Part shown: positions 38,500 to 49,900 of the stretch, one piece after another
Layout: every line of letters begins with the position of its first letter
How positions within the stretch are numbered: the first letter of the stretch is position 1
Source: Liolophura sinensis
Taxonomy: Eukaryota; Mollusca; Polyplacophora; Chitonida; Chitonidae
DNA: 64,000 bases
Direction: 5' to 3'
Assembly: GCF_032854445.1 (NCBI RefSeq)
Contig: NC_088306.1
Span: forward strand, 23,967,764 to 24,031,763
The notes under the pieces: model-generated
Seen by the model: only the letters and a program-made list of their open reading frames with translations
Database searches by the model: none
What the model was told of the DNA's origin: nothing
Position numbers and translations under genes: made by a program

Positions 38500-39392
38500 T
38501 CCAACGTCTGTCTCTGTGTTCCATATGACCAACAAAATTATATCCAGTTATAACATAGACGGACATGCACTTGAAAGAGTTGAGACTGTCAAAGTCACTT
38601 ATATCCCTGTACAGATCTTTAGTTCGCTCCGCGTTGAGTATGGGCCAATTATATGGTCCACACCCAAAAATATCTCTCAAACACGTTAGAGTCCGTTCAA
38701 AAAAGTTCGTCAAATATCTTTGTTTTGAAACTAATGACGCTTATTCCTCTGAAAAATACAGTGCTATATGTAAACATTTTCAGCTGCCAAACCTATCTGA
38801 TCTCCGCCGAGCTGCCGATTTAAAGTTCTTACACAAATGTGTTCACTCTATCGTTGACTTGCCTTACCTAGTAACAGGTCAACTTTAATTTTCCTGCCCG
38901 CGCCTTACGACAAACGGCAACTTTCCGGCCTTCGTCAACTAGAATTAACGCTCGAAACATTCTTTTTTCCCTCGAGCAATGAATTTCTATAATGACCTGC
39001 GTTCTTATCATTCCATAGAAATTTTTTCTTCACAACAATCTTTTAGTAGGTCGGTTCACTCGATTCTTTTTTAACGGTTTTTCTGTGATTAACATATTTC
39101 ATGATCTTAGCTTTGATTATAACGGTTTACAATTTTTATTTTTTTATGAAATTTTAAGAAGTATAGTTTTATTTATTCACCTAAGTTTACACCTAGGCTT
39201 AGAAAATTTCTGTACCAAGAATTACATCATATGTTTACCTGTGTTTACACCATCTTTGTACAAAAATTGTATTTTATATTTACCTAGCTCTACATATGTG
39301 TATTATACGCTTGTGTTACTCTGTATGTATCCCTGTTATCAGACCTGTAAGTGGGCTCCTGGCCTGTTGGCTCTGAACATTAATAAAACATA
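38500..39392 (+). mobile_element. Non-LTR retrotransposon remnant, C-terminal reverse-transcriptase region and 3' UTR
   Basis: Pieces of the C-terminal part of a LINE polymerase appear in order but in different frames. 38528-38593 reads SSYNIDGHALERVETVK, the stretch just before the usual KDLGV motif. After an internal deletion, 38565-38888 contains SLYRSLVRSAL, then KKFVKYLCF, the block FQLPNLSDLRRAADLKFLHK and VDLPYLV. A frame change leads to PARALRQTATFRPSSTRINA from 38890. Another leads to FYNDL and a stop at 39072. A 3' UTR ends near an AATAAA (39382). This order is typical of Jockey/CR1-like LINE 3' ends; the clade cannot be fixed. It is 5'-truncated with several frameshifts and one deletion, so it cannot be active. 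Confidence 0.8.
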
Positions 39393-42299
39393 AACCATAA
39401 GCCATGCATGTCATGCTGATAAAAGGCCGTTTTTTTCTCAAAGCTTTTGCAGAATGGTACTGTTTATTACCCTTCAAGTTTATTCCCCTTCCCCACATAA
39501 AAAACTAAGCTCACTCGATAACGACATCACTTACTGAACAAAAATATAAACACGCGAAGCCATTTTATATTTTTTCTCTCAGTATTAAATAAAGAGTTAT
39601 GTCAACAATTAAGGTAAGTATTCATTATCAGCAGCGGAGTATCAAGTTCGAACTCTTCTATCGTTTTTGTTGACCATAACCTTGTGCTTACCATATATTT
39701 TCAGCTCAGTTGATAGCATTTGAGTCGATGTCGCAACGCCATTAAATACAATTCATTCGTAGAAATTAGCTTTGTATTCTTAAGCTGTAACGTTAAAGAG
39801 TGTGTACAGGGGAGACAATTCTTGATGACACACTGGGGAATCGTTTGTTATGTCTTTCTCATCAACTGATTCCGCTAAAGCATAATGTCACGAGAAACAT
39901 ATGTTCCAGTAAGCGTTCCACCTCGTATCTTTACAAAACACACCGCTGAAATTCTTCACACTGTCCACAACCAGTTCTTTTTTCAGTTTCACAGCGCCCC
40001 CTGGGGATAATCGTCTAAGGGAGATAATGAGCTAACCCAATTTGTGTCTGATTCTAAAGCAGACGAAAAGCTCATAAATCCATCAAGTTAAGCTTTTTGG
40101 TTAACCACATGGGCAAAAATAAACCACTCCCATTAAGCACGGGATCCTTATACCAATTATCTTCCCATTTTCGGTACAGCTCAGCGAGCCACGTTTTAAA
40201 ATCTCCTGGGCAAACTTCTTTTGGTACCTTGTCTTCCAGTTGCTTTGTGAAGAAAGTCTTGCACTGGGCGCTGCGTCCAGAGCAATATTGTCAGTCACAT
40301 ATAAAGGCCATTTGACTGCAAATGAGCGATTTTGAGAACAAAGTGAAAACGTTTTTGACTCTTCAGTCGATAGCCCTTGCTTGTCAAAGCACGTGAGTGT
40401 CTTGAATATGTTGAATGATATCTGTGATTATCATTAATAGGCTTGGCCATAAAAACTTCAGAGAAGCACGTGTATTCCTTAGCCGTGAACTCTACTCTTC
40501 TCTTTCAACGACTTCATTAGTAAGCCATTACATTGGGTTATAGACATGGATATATTTAAACATTGTTAAATATGTCACAGCGAGACAGAGAGTTCAAACC
40601 CAATCACTGATAAACCCTGCTGCCCAGCACTAGAAGGATTGTCATTCTCTTACAGAAGTTGAATAAGACAATTTTCCGCTACAAAATGGCATTTTACTGC
40701 CTGTGAAACTATATTTCTTTAATGTGTGCGATATTAACTGCGAACGTGGTTCTCTGTGATCATGTTATCTTTATAGTTATTTTTGTGATTTGTAGGTTCC
40801 ATCATTTTTTCTGGGATTTTTTTTCCATATGTTTTATGGTTGATGCATTGCTGCCTTCACATCAGAAATGACAGTTATACATAAAACTTCACATCGCTTA
40901 TTAACATTAATGATCTCATGTTTGCAAACATTAGCTTAGAGATATTTCATTTTTACACAACATGAAAATAAAAAAGTATCCATTCTGAATCTGAAAACAT
41001 GTTTTTATGCCTATTTTGTCTTTATCAAGCAAAAATATAAAGCATGGCACCACATCCGTCGTAAAACGAAAGAAGTAATATTTTATTTTCCCGGCTGTCG
41101 TAAGAACGAGTCAAAAAACACGTATTTTTAAGGTACAAAACGGATTACGCCTGGGAATCTGTCACGTCATCAGTTTAGCCCTGTAGCATATCTCATGTCT
41201 TTTTGACAGAGTATCCCGGCAGAGAACAGGGTATAACTCCCGATAATGTTCTAATGATTTGGCAATAATATATGTCATACAAAACTGATAATTCTCCAGT
41301 ATCTTGGATGAAGGATACGATTGTATCGGATATAATGAATTCTAGAGGTCAGCTTAAGGTTTGTGCTCTGTCATTATTCTTTCCTTGTTTGGATTTCCAA
41401 TTTACGTACCTCCCGACAAGGGTTGATAAAGACGAAAAAGATTGACTGCCGTAAAGCCACGCCATCTTGCAGGAGCGTCTGTACATCTAGACCACGGACA
41501 AGCGAGAAACGAAAGGAGAAGGTCTTTCGCGCCTGTTGGTACCTTGCTGGTAGACCACAAACCGTAACGGTAAACCAAAAACCGCTAATTATTGTTCTTT
41601 CACCGTTCAATTTCCCTGGGGCCGACAAATATGTTCAACTTACTGTTTATCCTGCGGCAATAAATGTTCAATATATCGTCTCGTCCACAGGATTTATCAT
41701 AAATCTATAAAACATCCAATATTTATTACACGATGACAAACCTAAGCGACGGAATATTATCAAAAGTAGACATTTGATAATATATCTAATGGAACCAAGT
41801 TTAATTCTATCATTCATCTTGCTTACGACCTTGTCATTTATAATACGCATTCTCACATCGTGCTATTGCAATATCCTGCACTCCCACAGTTCTGCAGTAT
41901 AATTTTCCGGACTGGGGAGCCGTGAACTTAATTTGATCTTGATATGGTGTATGACGCCAAAATAAAGAAGCAACTTGGGGTAAATATAGTTATATACCTC
42001 GTTAATATAACTTTACAACTTTTGCCACAAACTTTGTTTTCTTTTATACAGCTTTACAATATAAATATATCTCAATTTGCTATGTCCTAAATGGTGAAAA
42101 TTTCATGTTTTTTTCCCCATTCTGCAAATCTTTGCATACTTGCTTGTATTCGCTGTCTATGATTTACATGTAACTATTGACGCAGACAAGGGAATTTAGA
42201 AGTTCTTTACTCATACTTAAACAGAAGTGCGTACAGTGACATGGATATATAGAGGTGAATATCGCATCCAAGCACTGAAAGATCAAGGTGTTTCACATC
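39393..42299. other. Unassigned DNA
   Basis: About 2.9 kb with no recognisable gene or repeat. The longest open frame is 115 codons (41363-41710 +), without a domain; its antisense frame (41374-41628 -) is equally anonymous. Confidence 0.5.
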
Positions 42300-42625
42300 T
42301 GTATACTAGTTAGAGTGCTTAGTGTACCTTTTTACAGTCACTAGGATAGAAAAGCTGCGGTTCAATCCCGACTATGGACGTGCAATTTGGCGATACCCCC
42401 CGTGCGTAGGCCTCGCTAGCTAACAACAAGTATTGATGGCGTTGGTGTGGTGGTTAGTGCAGTTTAACGTTCACTGGAATTTAAAAGTCTTTCGTCGATA
42501 TGGTGGCAGTATCTGTGGGAAAGTTCGTCAGGGACATGCCAAATGTAGTATGCTGTACTCAGTGAACTCTTGTTTCTTCCGCCAATAAAACTTAAAGCCA
42601 TCGTATAAGTAAAAATAAAATAATT
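42300..42625 (+). mobile_element. tRNA-derived SINE, third type
   Basis: A-box-like TAGTTAGAGTG at 42307-42317 and B box GGTTCAATCCC at 42359-42369. The body includes GGGAAAGTTCGTCAGGGACA and ends near CCATCGTATAAGTAAAAATA, which resembles the 3' start of the MetaSINE-like tail. Spacing of the boxes (~42 bp) is right for a tRNA-derived Pol III promoter. Confidence 0.65.
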
Positions 42626-43330
42626 AGTGATCATATGGATTTATTAATTGTTTGGAATGAGTTAAATATGTGCTCTAACGAAGGTTGATTTTATAACACA
42701 TGGCAGGAGAAATCAACATACATGTACCTCGTCAGATCAGCCGAGATAAAGCTGCAGCCGAACCGACATAAAGTGAACTAGGCCGAGAAATCTCATTGGT
42801 CAGTGACCAAGCCTTAAAACGGTTAATTTTATTTGATTGGTCAGGTATAAAGCTTGTAATGAAGCACCTTTACAAGAAGCCTGGCGGAGTACAAAGCCCT
42901 TAGACGCATTTGAAAAAGATAAAAAAGAGTTAAAATGCATTGGGAAGCGATCGGCAGTGGGTTTGAACTTGTGAGATCATTGGTGAAAACCTCGTGGTGT
43001 TAAATGGCTTAATGTGTCAAGGAATTCTTGGGGGCCTTCAATTTTCCCTTATATCATCACGCCTATACCAAGTTGCAAGTTAATGTCTGTGACGACATAC
43101 TTCTTTTATATTTCATTGTGTAAATCCGCAATTTTGTGTACGCAGTAAAACATCAATCAAACGAATCAATCAGTTAAACCCGCAATCAGTGAAACCCTCA
43201 TTGGCTTTTTGTTTATCGTAATCACTTCATTTCCCAATTTATTCTTGTCGCTGATTATCTTCAGAGAAAACCAGTTACACATACTTTGGCACGAGCGTAA
43301 AAGAAGCAAACATATCTTGATAGTAACAGA
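42626..43330. other. Unassigned DNA with a weak SINE-tail match
   Basis: No gene. 43139-43170 (ACGCAGTAAAACATCAATCA) resembles the MetaSINE-like tail but the rest of the element is not visible. Confidence 0.4.
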
Positions 43331-43750
43331 ATGGCGGATAGCAAGGCGGCTAATTCCGAAGGAACAGGAGTTCCGTTTTCTGAAATGGCGCTGTGGGCGT
43401 TAAAAGGTTCTAATCTCCTCTCGGTAACACATACCAGATACAGTCAAAGACATAATTCAGTCCACTTATTATTCCACGAGCCATCGGGAGAAAATGATTT
43501 GTTACCCGTATGATATTATTCGTAGGACGAAGCCCCAGAGCTTCCACGCCAGCATGTCGCCCGCGCAAAATCTTCAGCCACTGGTGTTGTTAAACGCGTC
43601 TGTAATGATGAAGCCACGAGACGTCGTGAGAGTGCAGCGATAACTAAAGAAGAAGAAAAAATACAGACTTGCAGACAGCACTTCATTTTGCCGAATTGGA
43701 AATCTGATATAGGGATTCCCTTAGGCTGGACTGACAAATCCGTCTCTTAA
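43331..43750 (+). pseudogene. Interrupted ORF of unknown function, two halves in one frame
   Basis: An ATG with strong context (A at -3, G at +4) opens 60 codons (MADSKAANSEGTGVPFSEMA...) to a TGA at 43511. The same frame has a second stop (TAG, 43523) and then stays open for 74 codons (43526-43747, beginning DEAPELPRQH, ending GWTDKSVS) to a TAA. A canonical AATAAA overlaps that stop (43749-43754). The 18 bases between the halves run GT...AG and are a multiple of three. Composition is hydrophilic and charged in the second half (RRRESAAITKEEEK). I recognise no domain. It may be a decayed retrocopy, parts of two exons, or chance. No true animal intron is known to me at 18 nt. Confidence 0.25.
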
Positions 43751-43754
43751 TAAA

Positions 43755-44648
43755 ATGTTCCTATTCCGGAGAAACAATGACGATAAGGGTATGTGATTTT
43801 TCAATAGGGCTTACAAGGACCATCTAAAGCTTCGCTCGCGTCTGTAAGCCGACCTAAAAGACGAATTGATAGAAGCTTGGCAAGACTAGCCATGGATACG
43901 GTATTCATCTAAAATCCGCTTTTTCCTCCCACAGGACAGCATAAGAGCCAATGCCTGATGTGGGACTTTCAAGCATTTAACTTAATTGATTAATGACTAC
44001 GGCATTAGAAGAAGTTGATGTGTACTCCTTCAAATATGGTATGAATGTCCAAAATAGTCGAGATTAGATGATTCTGCGATCTTAACAAAAGTGCTTGATA
44101 GAGAACGATGTATTGTCGTATCTTGCCTACATTTCCAGTCATCGGGCAAATCTCTACAATCGATCGAGAGAAGGACGCATGCGCTGGAAAGGGTGGCACG
44201 CGATGCAGCTCGGGGCCTATAGAAGACCGCTCTTCGGTAAGACAAAATGAGATATGGGGATAGGGCTTAATCATTCAGATGGCGAAGCCTATAATTAGAG
44301 CAAGAGTGATATAACCACTCGAAATTGTCCGCAGACCGGAGAGCTGTGCTAATCCTTCGCTTATCGCATATCGGCTTAGCAGAAAGCAAGAGTTAGCTAC
44401 TTTCCGACCGAGTCAGATACACGCTTAGGGGATTTGGGATTCGCTGGATGTTCGTATAGGTGCACTTTTCCACGTTGCCTATCTTTAGAAGCTATAAGTA
44501 ACCGAGGGCAATAGACACGACTTGATTGGAAGAGACCTCTCTGATTTGCCGACATCAGCCGGAACAGTGGTTGAAGAGTGCCATAAAAGCGATGGTCCGC
44601 AATATCGGGGGACAGTTCCACGGCTAGCGCCTGGCAAACTACGGCACG
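43755..44648 (+). promoter_or_regulatory. Region upstream of the neuroligin start (5' UTR/promoter, unresolved)
   Basis: Between the poly(A)-like signal at 43749 and the neuroligin ATG. I see no convincing TATA box and cannot place the transcription start. The open frames here (44005-44274 -, 44397-44621 -, 44522-44977 +) are unrecognised or overlap the real exon in other frames. The label rests only on position. Confidence 0.3.
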
Positions 44649-45126
44649 ATGGAATTATCTGGCGGGGCGGCCAGCGTACTGTTGGTCGCCGCCAAGCACT
44701 GTGTTGTAACCATGCAGCTAGTAGTTTTGCTCAGTTTCGCTTTGCTCCTAGAAGGGGAGGGCAAGACGTTTATCAAACAAATGGGTGTGCGATCAGTGCG
44801 CACAAAGTACGGTCGAATCCGAGGGGTTTTAATAGAGTTCCCGAACAGGGACCTCCGCCCCGTGGAAGCTTACTTCGGTCTCCAGTACGCCTCGCTTCTC
44901 AACGGGAAATTACGGTTCATGCCTGCCACAGGCCCTACCGAGGAATGGGAAGGGATACGTGTTGCCTTGAAGCATAGGCCCGCGTGCCCCCAGAAAGTGT
45001 ACCAGGAAGACGAGCTCAGGAGAATGTATCCTCGGGTTATAGCAGAGCAACAACTCCGGCTCAACTCGTTTGTCCGGGATCAAAGGGAAGACTGTTTAAA
45101 CTTGAACATATACGTACCAACGCCAG
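44649..45126 (+). CDS. Neuroligin-like protein, 5' coding exon (partial)
   Basis: Neuroligins are single-pass postsynaptic adhesion proteins with an extracellular, catalytically dead type-B carboxylesterase fold that binds neurexins. This exon encodes 159 residues plus one base. Seen: a hydrophobic signal sequence (residues ~22-36, after Met22 MQLVVLLSFALLL); the fold start RTKYGRIRGV (51-60); VEAYFGLQYA (72-81); LRFMP (88-92); WEGIR; Cys113 in PACPQ; and REDCLNLNIYVP (146-157) with Cys149, which pairs with the earlier Cys in this family. The order and spacing match the N-terminus of animal neuroligins, closer to the insect form as I recall it (VEAYLG, RFMP). An in-frame TAG at 44625 and a strong context (A at -3, G at +4) support Met1; Met22 (44712) gives a tidier signal peptide and may be the true start. 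The frame runs into a consensus donor (CAG/GTAGGT) at 45126/45127, phase 1. Another cholinesterase-like adhesion protein (gliotactin, neurotactin) is less likely. The remaining exons lie outside the recognised sequence. Confidence 0.9.
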
Positions 45127-45132
45127 GTAGGT
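45127..45132 (+). other. 5' splice donor of the neuroligin exon
   Basis: The coding match stops after NIYVPTP and the sequence reads CAG then GTAGGT, which fits the donor consensus. Continuing the frame gives only non-neuroligin residues and a stop at 45183. The junction is in phase 1. Confidence 0.85.
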
Positions 45133-45378
45133 TCAGAATTTACTTTCATTTCTGTATGGTCCGAAAACTCGGTGTCATCCCGTAACCGTTTGATTTTGAC
45201 CGCTGAATGCTGAATGACCATTTTCGCAATACGTGTTGGAATCGTTCTGACGGCTTAAGATGCTACCATGAACAACGAAGTAATTTCCTCAGACAGTTTC
45301 CGCGGTGTGTTGTGTATTTGTATTACAAGTTAGTCCACTTCGAAATGGCCTTGTCAAGAGCTCATATGTAGAAGTTTA

Positions 45379-45381
<3 letters not shown>

Positions 45382-45436
<55 letters not shown>
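45382..45436. repeat. AT microsatellite
   Basis: About 55 bp of uninterrupted AT dinucleotides, 255 bp into the presumed neuroligin intron. Confidence 0.95.
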
Positions 45437-45437
<1 letters not shown>

Positions 45438-48099
45438 CCTATCAATTCTCATATGGTGTAAATGTCTGTTCGTCAAAATACTAGCGTAAACAGTAACGGA
45501 ATCGCGCTCATATTCATGACAGCTTGATGCTCGTCAAGGGCTTTATACTGACCACGAAGAGTGTCGTCTAAATTCAGCGCCAAACCCGAGCTGATATCTC
45601 AGGCTACTTAAAGGTGGTAAATATGCAGACAGCTAGACAGATTCAAACGGGGAACGTTGTCAGAGTGTTTTGTTTGCAAATGGCCCTATCTTAAAAAAAA
45701 AAACTGATACAGCAAAAAAAGCTCTGCCTAACGGATTACATCCGTCTAGCATTCACAAAGGTTAATTCGAGTCAGATAGATGTGTACTTGTCGTTTGCGA
45801 AAGTTCGCGGTATGGTCTTTCCATGAGTTTTGGACAGCGGTATAAATATGTAATTACGTAAGCGCGTTGCGGAAATGTCAAGTGACATGACTATCCCCTT
45901 GGTTTTCCAAGATCACTAACACACATATCAATCTGCTAGGAGATCGTTACATGATGCACATACATAGTGTACGCCTTTCATATGTTCTCTCTTTTTTGTG
46001 ATGTGATTAAAGTACTCAAAATACGTTCTGCTTTTCGTAAGGTTTGTCTGATATTTTTGAACTGCGCAAGACAGCATCACACAAATCAATCACTTAATAC
46101 AGTGGATGGTTATATACACACCGAGCTTAAGCCTCTGTCTTCGTATGTCTATACCTTGTTCTCATGCACTAGCAATAATTTACAAACACTCTTTAAGGCA
46201 GAGAAGAACGTAGCACCTTACAAGGCTCAAGGAGACGATTAATGTGTAATGAATTAACTTACCAACCAGAAAGCGGGTTAAACAGTTCAATTGTGAGCTG
46301 CGCTGCCCACCGCTCATGTCTACATATGTTATTTTCCCGTCATACTGTCGTTTTTGTGGTAAAATAAAGTACGTGTATATACAGTCGTTGTATCATGATT
46401 TTCAAAAGCATTGCTAGAAATTAAAGCGGAGAAACTAACCCAAAATTTCATTTGAATATGGATGAAAGACCGGTTAGATCTGTGAACCGATACCAGGGTT
46501 AACGAATGGTTCTCCGATGTGAACATGTGCGTTCGTTGAGACTTCAAGTACGCTCTGTTGTACCGTTTACATTCCATGTCGGAGGCAGTGAAACTGTATA
46601 CAAATACGAATGCTTTTTCCATTGAAGCCATGTAAGGAATCTAACATGATCGACTAATATTGCTTAACAAAGTGATGCCTCTCTTGATACGTCATTCCTT
46701 TTACATAAATCGTTTGAGATACGAATAAATATCGTCGTGAGCATGGAAAACCTGCTAGAGGGAATAATTCCAGTGGTTAGTATAACGTTACACTGAAGCA
46801 CTCTTGGGAGGTATTTGTCATTCTTATTTTCGCCGATAAGATTTGCTCTAGTGTTTCTCCGAGCAAACCTCGGTGTGCTAGCAGACGACGAAGAAGTTAA
46901 CAAAATCCCATTTACGGAATGGCTACTTAGTTATTCGTCCGTTCCTTTTGCTGAAATGGCAGATGTCAGACCATTTGTAATAATTGTTTGGTTACGACTT
47001 TCTTCTCGGAAGTATTAGCTAATAACACGTCGGTGGTTTATTCGAAATTGATCTATTGCTGTGCTCATTTCAAACACAAGGTCTTTTCCACGAGCACCGC
47101 TGATCATTTTGAAGAAGATTTATGTCGCTTTCTCGACTGATGACACTTGCTAATTTACCGTGTATTGTCACAACATTACGTCCGACGAGGCTCATGGGCC
47201 ATGGCCCATAACTGTATGACCACAAATGCCAGGTACCGTAAGAAGACGATTTGTGGTGAAAAGGTTCCGGATATTGGCCGGATATTCGGCAGAGTTTATG
47301 CGTCAAACTCGCAGACGCGTTTTCCTTTATACTATAATTCCCCATCACCTTTTCCTATGGAAACAGATAAATCACTTAGCTAATGGGTTTTTTCTTTTTT
47401 CTTAAACTTCGTGTTTGTCCATGGTATAATTTAGCCCCTCAAGGCATATTTAGATCGCGACGCATTCATTTACAAGACAAAAGACATTATAGATTGACCG
47501 TTTTTAAAAACACTGACATTCTAAGATGCAATATAAGGCCCGAAGCAACTATTTTTATCTCACACGTGTGAAATATAATTAAATTGCAACACTTGTGTTC
47601 GATTCCCATGACTCCGAATTTCCGCTTTCAAAAATATTTCTCTTCAATAGATGTCTGCAGATATTCCAAAACAAAATACTTTAAATTTAAAGTTTTTAAC
47701 TAAGAATACTTTGCGTTTTGATCGCCAGTTCAAAAGCAGTGCTTGTCGGCCTTGTTTTACTGTTCTTTAACCTTGGTAATGTATTTTAGATCACGAGTAG
47801 TTATGGCAGCAAATTGCTTTTCCAATTTAACCACTTATGAAATGAATCGAATTTACACAAATCAAACCCTCTTCATAAGGTGCACATTTCCATATAACTT
47901 TGGCTGAACAAGGATTTCACGGTAATTCTTGCTAAATGGGTATACATTGTTAATGCTTTACATCTGTCTGATTTTGTCACACTTGCCAGTGATCAGTGCG
48001 TTTTTAATTACTACTCCATAACCTCGTAATTTTTTATTTCATTTTCCTTTTAAGTATTTAGTTTAAATTGTGTAATCTTGCTCTGCCAAGATTATACTA

Positions 48100-48620
48100 A
48101 TTTTGCATGACAGTCACGCCAAAGGACAGCACCTCCACGTGATGACCTAGTCGGTAAATTGACTCAACCCGGTTCAAAATTGGCCGAAATGGTACAGGCC
48201 TTGTCGGCTTAGCCAGCATTACAGGGGCTTTTCCCCGCGCTGTAGATTGACCGGATTTTAATCCTCATTTAGGCTGGGCCGAGTGCGATCTTGTGTTTCG
48301 TATTGGAGGGATAAGTTCAATGGTTCAAATCGGGACCGTCGGAACTCACCGGCTCTGAAGAAGTAATTATCCTCGAGGTCTTAAAACGACCCACCTTCTA
48401 TTTTGTTGGCCCTTTTTCTTTCCGGGCTGTCGGGTTTCTACTTGGACTGGTCTCTTCGGAGGCGAGACTTGAGCTATCAATAGTCTCGCCGGATACCTCA
48501 AGCGAAGAGTATCGACGGTTGCCCGCTAAAGGCTGTGGCCTGACAAAGAAGGTAAATACCGCGGGAAAAGCGCTAGCACGCGCCGGACTGGCTCACGTCA
48601 GCCTGACTTGTTTGCGGCTC
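48100..48620. other. GC-richer island with hairpin, unassigned
   Basis: Stands out from the AT-rich surroundings. It contains a 9-bp perfect stem (48461-48469 with 48482-48490, GGCGAGACT/AGTCTCGCC) flanked by a second complementary pair (TCTTCG/CGAAGA), and a B-box-like GGTTCAAATC near 48326. No long open frame crosses it. It might be a regulatory island, an old SINE or a non-coding exon (a donor-like AAGGTAAAT is at ~48548). Confidence 0.3.
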
Positions 48621-49500
48621 ACATTTGCTGAATTATCAATTAATAAGAATTGGAGACGCTGATGAGAGAAAGATGTTGCTGTTTGACGTGGAAATGAAAC
48701 GGTGCTGTTGATCGGCAGATACTGAGTATGGTGCATGTTTGCTGTGGCTTCTATAGAAGGGGTGTCTGTGATAGGACACTGAGAAACGACAGGGCTTAGT
48801 GTGAAAAGAACCGTAAGCCAATCACGCCTTATTGGAGTAGAAGCTGTATCGAATGAGTTTACGGAGGCTGAAGAGAAGATAGTGACACGATAGAAGTCAG
48901 CATTTATGATAGCTGATAAATCAACCGTTAAAAACCGGCTTTGGACTGGAATCTGTACACTTCCACAATTCCGTCTATGGTGGAATACGTATGCGTGATG
49001 ATTTACGTAATCAAATGTTCGTTGACCATAACTTGTCTAACAACAATATGGTCTACATATGTATGCGTCAAGAGTTTTAAACTTTCGTCAATACTTGCAA
49101 CACTGAAGGCTACCAGACATCAAAATTAGCACTAAAATAGAAAATGTTCAGGCTACCGGAAAAATTGCATATTTATCTCTGACGTTGACCTATCACCTCT
49201 AACACAGGCTACATATATATTTAAAAAAAATGGAAGTTATAACAGTCATGATTACATGTATGTCACATGTGTAGGAGTTTGTTAGGAACTCGCCAAAATC
49301 CGGTGGTTTTCCCCGGACACTCCGCTTTGTTCCACCCATTAAGGCGTCGGCCATCGTATAATTGAATACATTTTTCAGTATGGCGTCAGACAACAATCAA
49401 ATAAACAGGTAATTATAAGCTCACAGGAGACTTATAAGCTGTCTTTCCTTTAAATCTTCTATCTGTAACGAGATAATAAATTGGAATGACAGGTATAGTG

Positions 49501-49900
49501 ATGAAAACAGGCATGGGATCTCATCTTGTATCTGTGGGAATACTGCAGGGTGGCGGGGTTTGCTCTATGTTTGACCGTTTTGTGCACAATACTGATGAAA
49601 ACATATATGATATCTCATTTTGTATCTTTAGTGCACGCACAGTAACAGACTGGTACCCATACGCGGAAAGACACAAATGAACGCGTCTGTGAGAATAGTG
49701 GTTTGTGGCAGGGTTTAGTCTATGTCAGGCTGTTTTGGTCACATGGTTATGAAAACCGGCATGGGAGCTCATCTTGTATATTTAGTACACATACAGTAAC
49801 AGACTGACACGCAGAAAAACACAGAAGAACGGTTCTAGGTGAGAATATCGGTGGCAAGATTGGACCTAAGGTAGGCCGTTTTAGGCACATTGCTGAGAGG
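49501..49900 (+). repeat. Degenerate ~154-bp tandem repeat (3 units)
   Basis: Units begin ATGAAAAC at 49501, 49595 and 49749 and share CATGGGATCTCATCTTGTAT, CACAGTAACAGACTG and a GAGAATA...GGCAGG block. The first unit is shortened by an internal deletion. The open frame 49486-49680 falls in it and has no known domain. Confidence 0.75.

Noticed and set aside
44522-44977. 151-codon plus-strand ORF overlapping the neuroligin exon
   Set aside because: Alternative-frame shadow; the 44649 frame carries the conserved residues.
47194-47209. 16-bp perfect palindrome ATGGGCCATGGCCCAT
   Set aside because: Short and isolated; no sign of a functional site around it.
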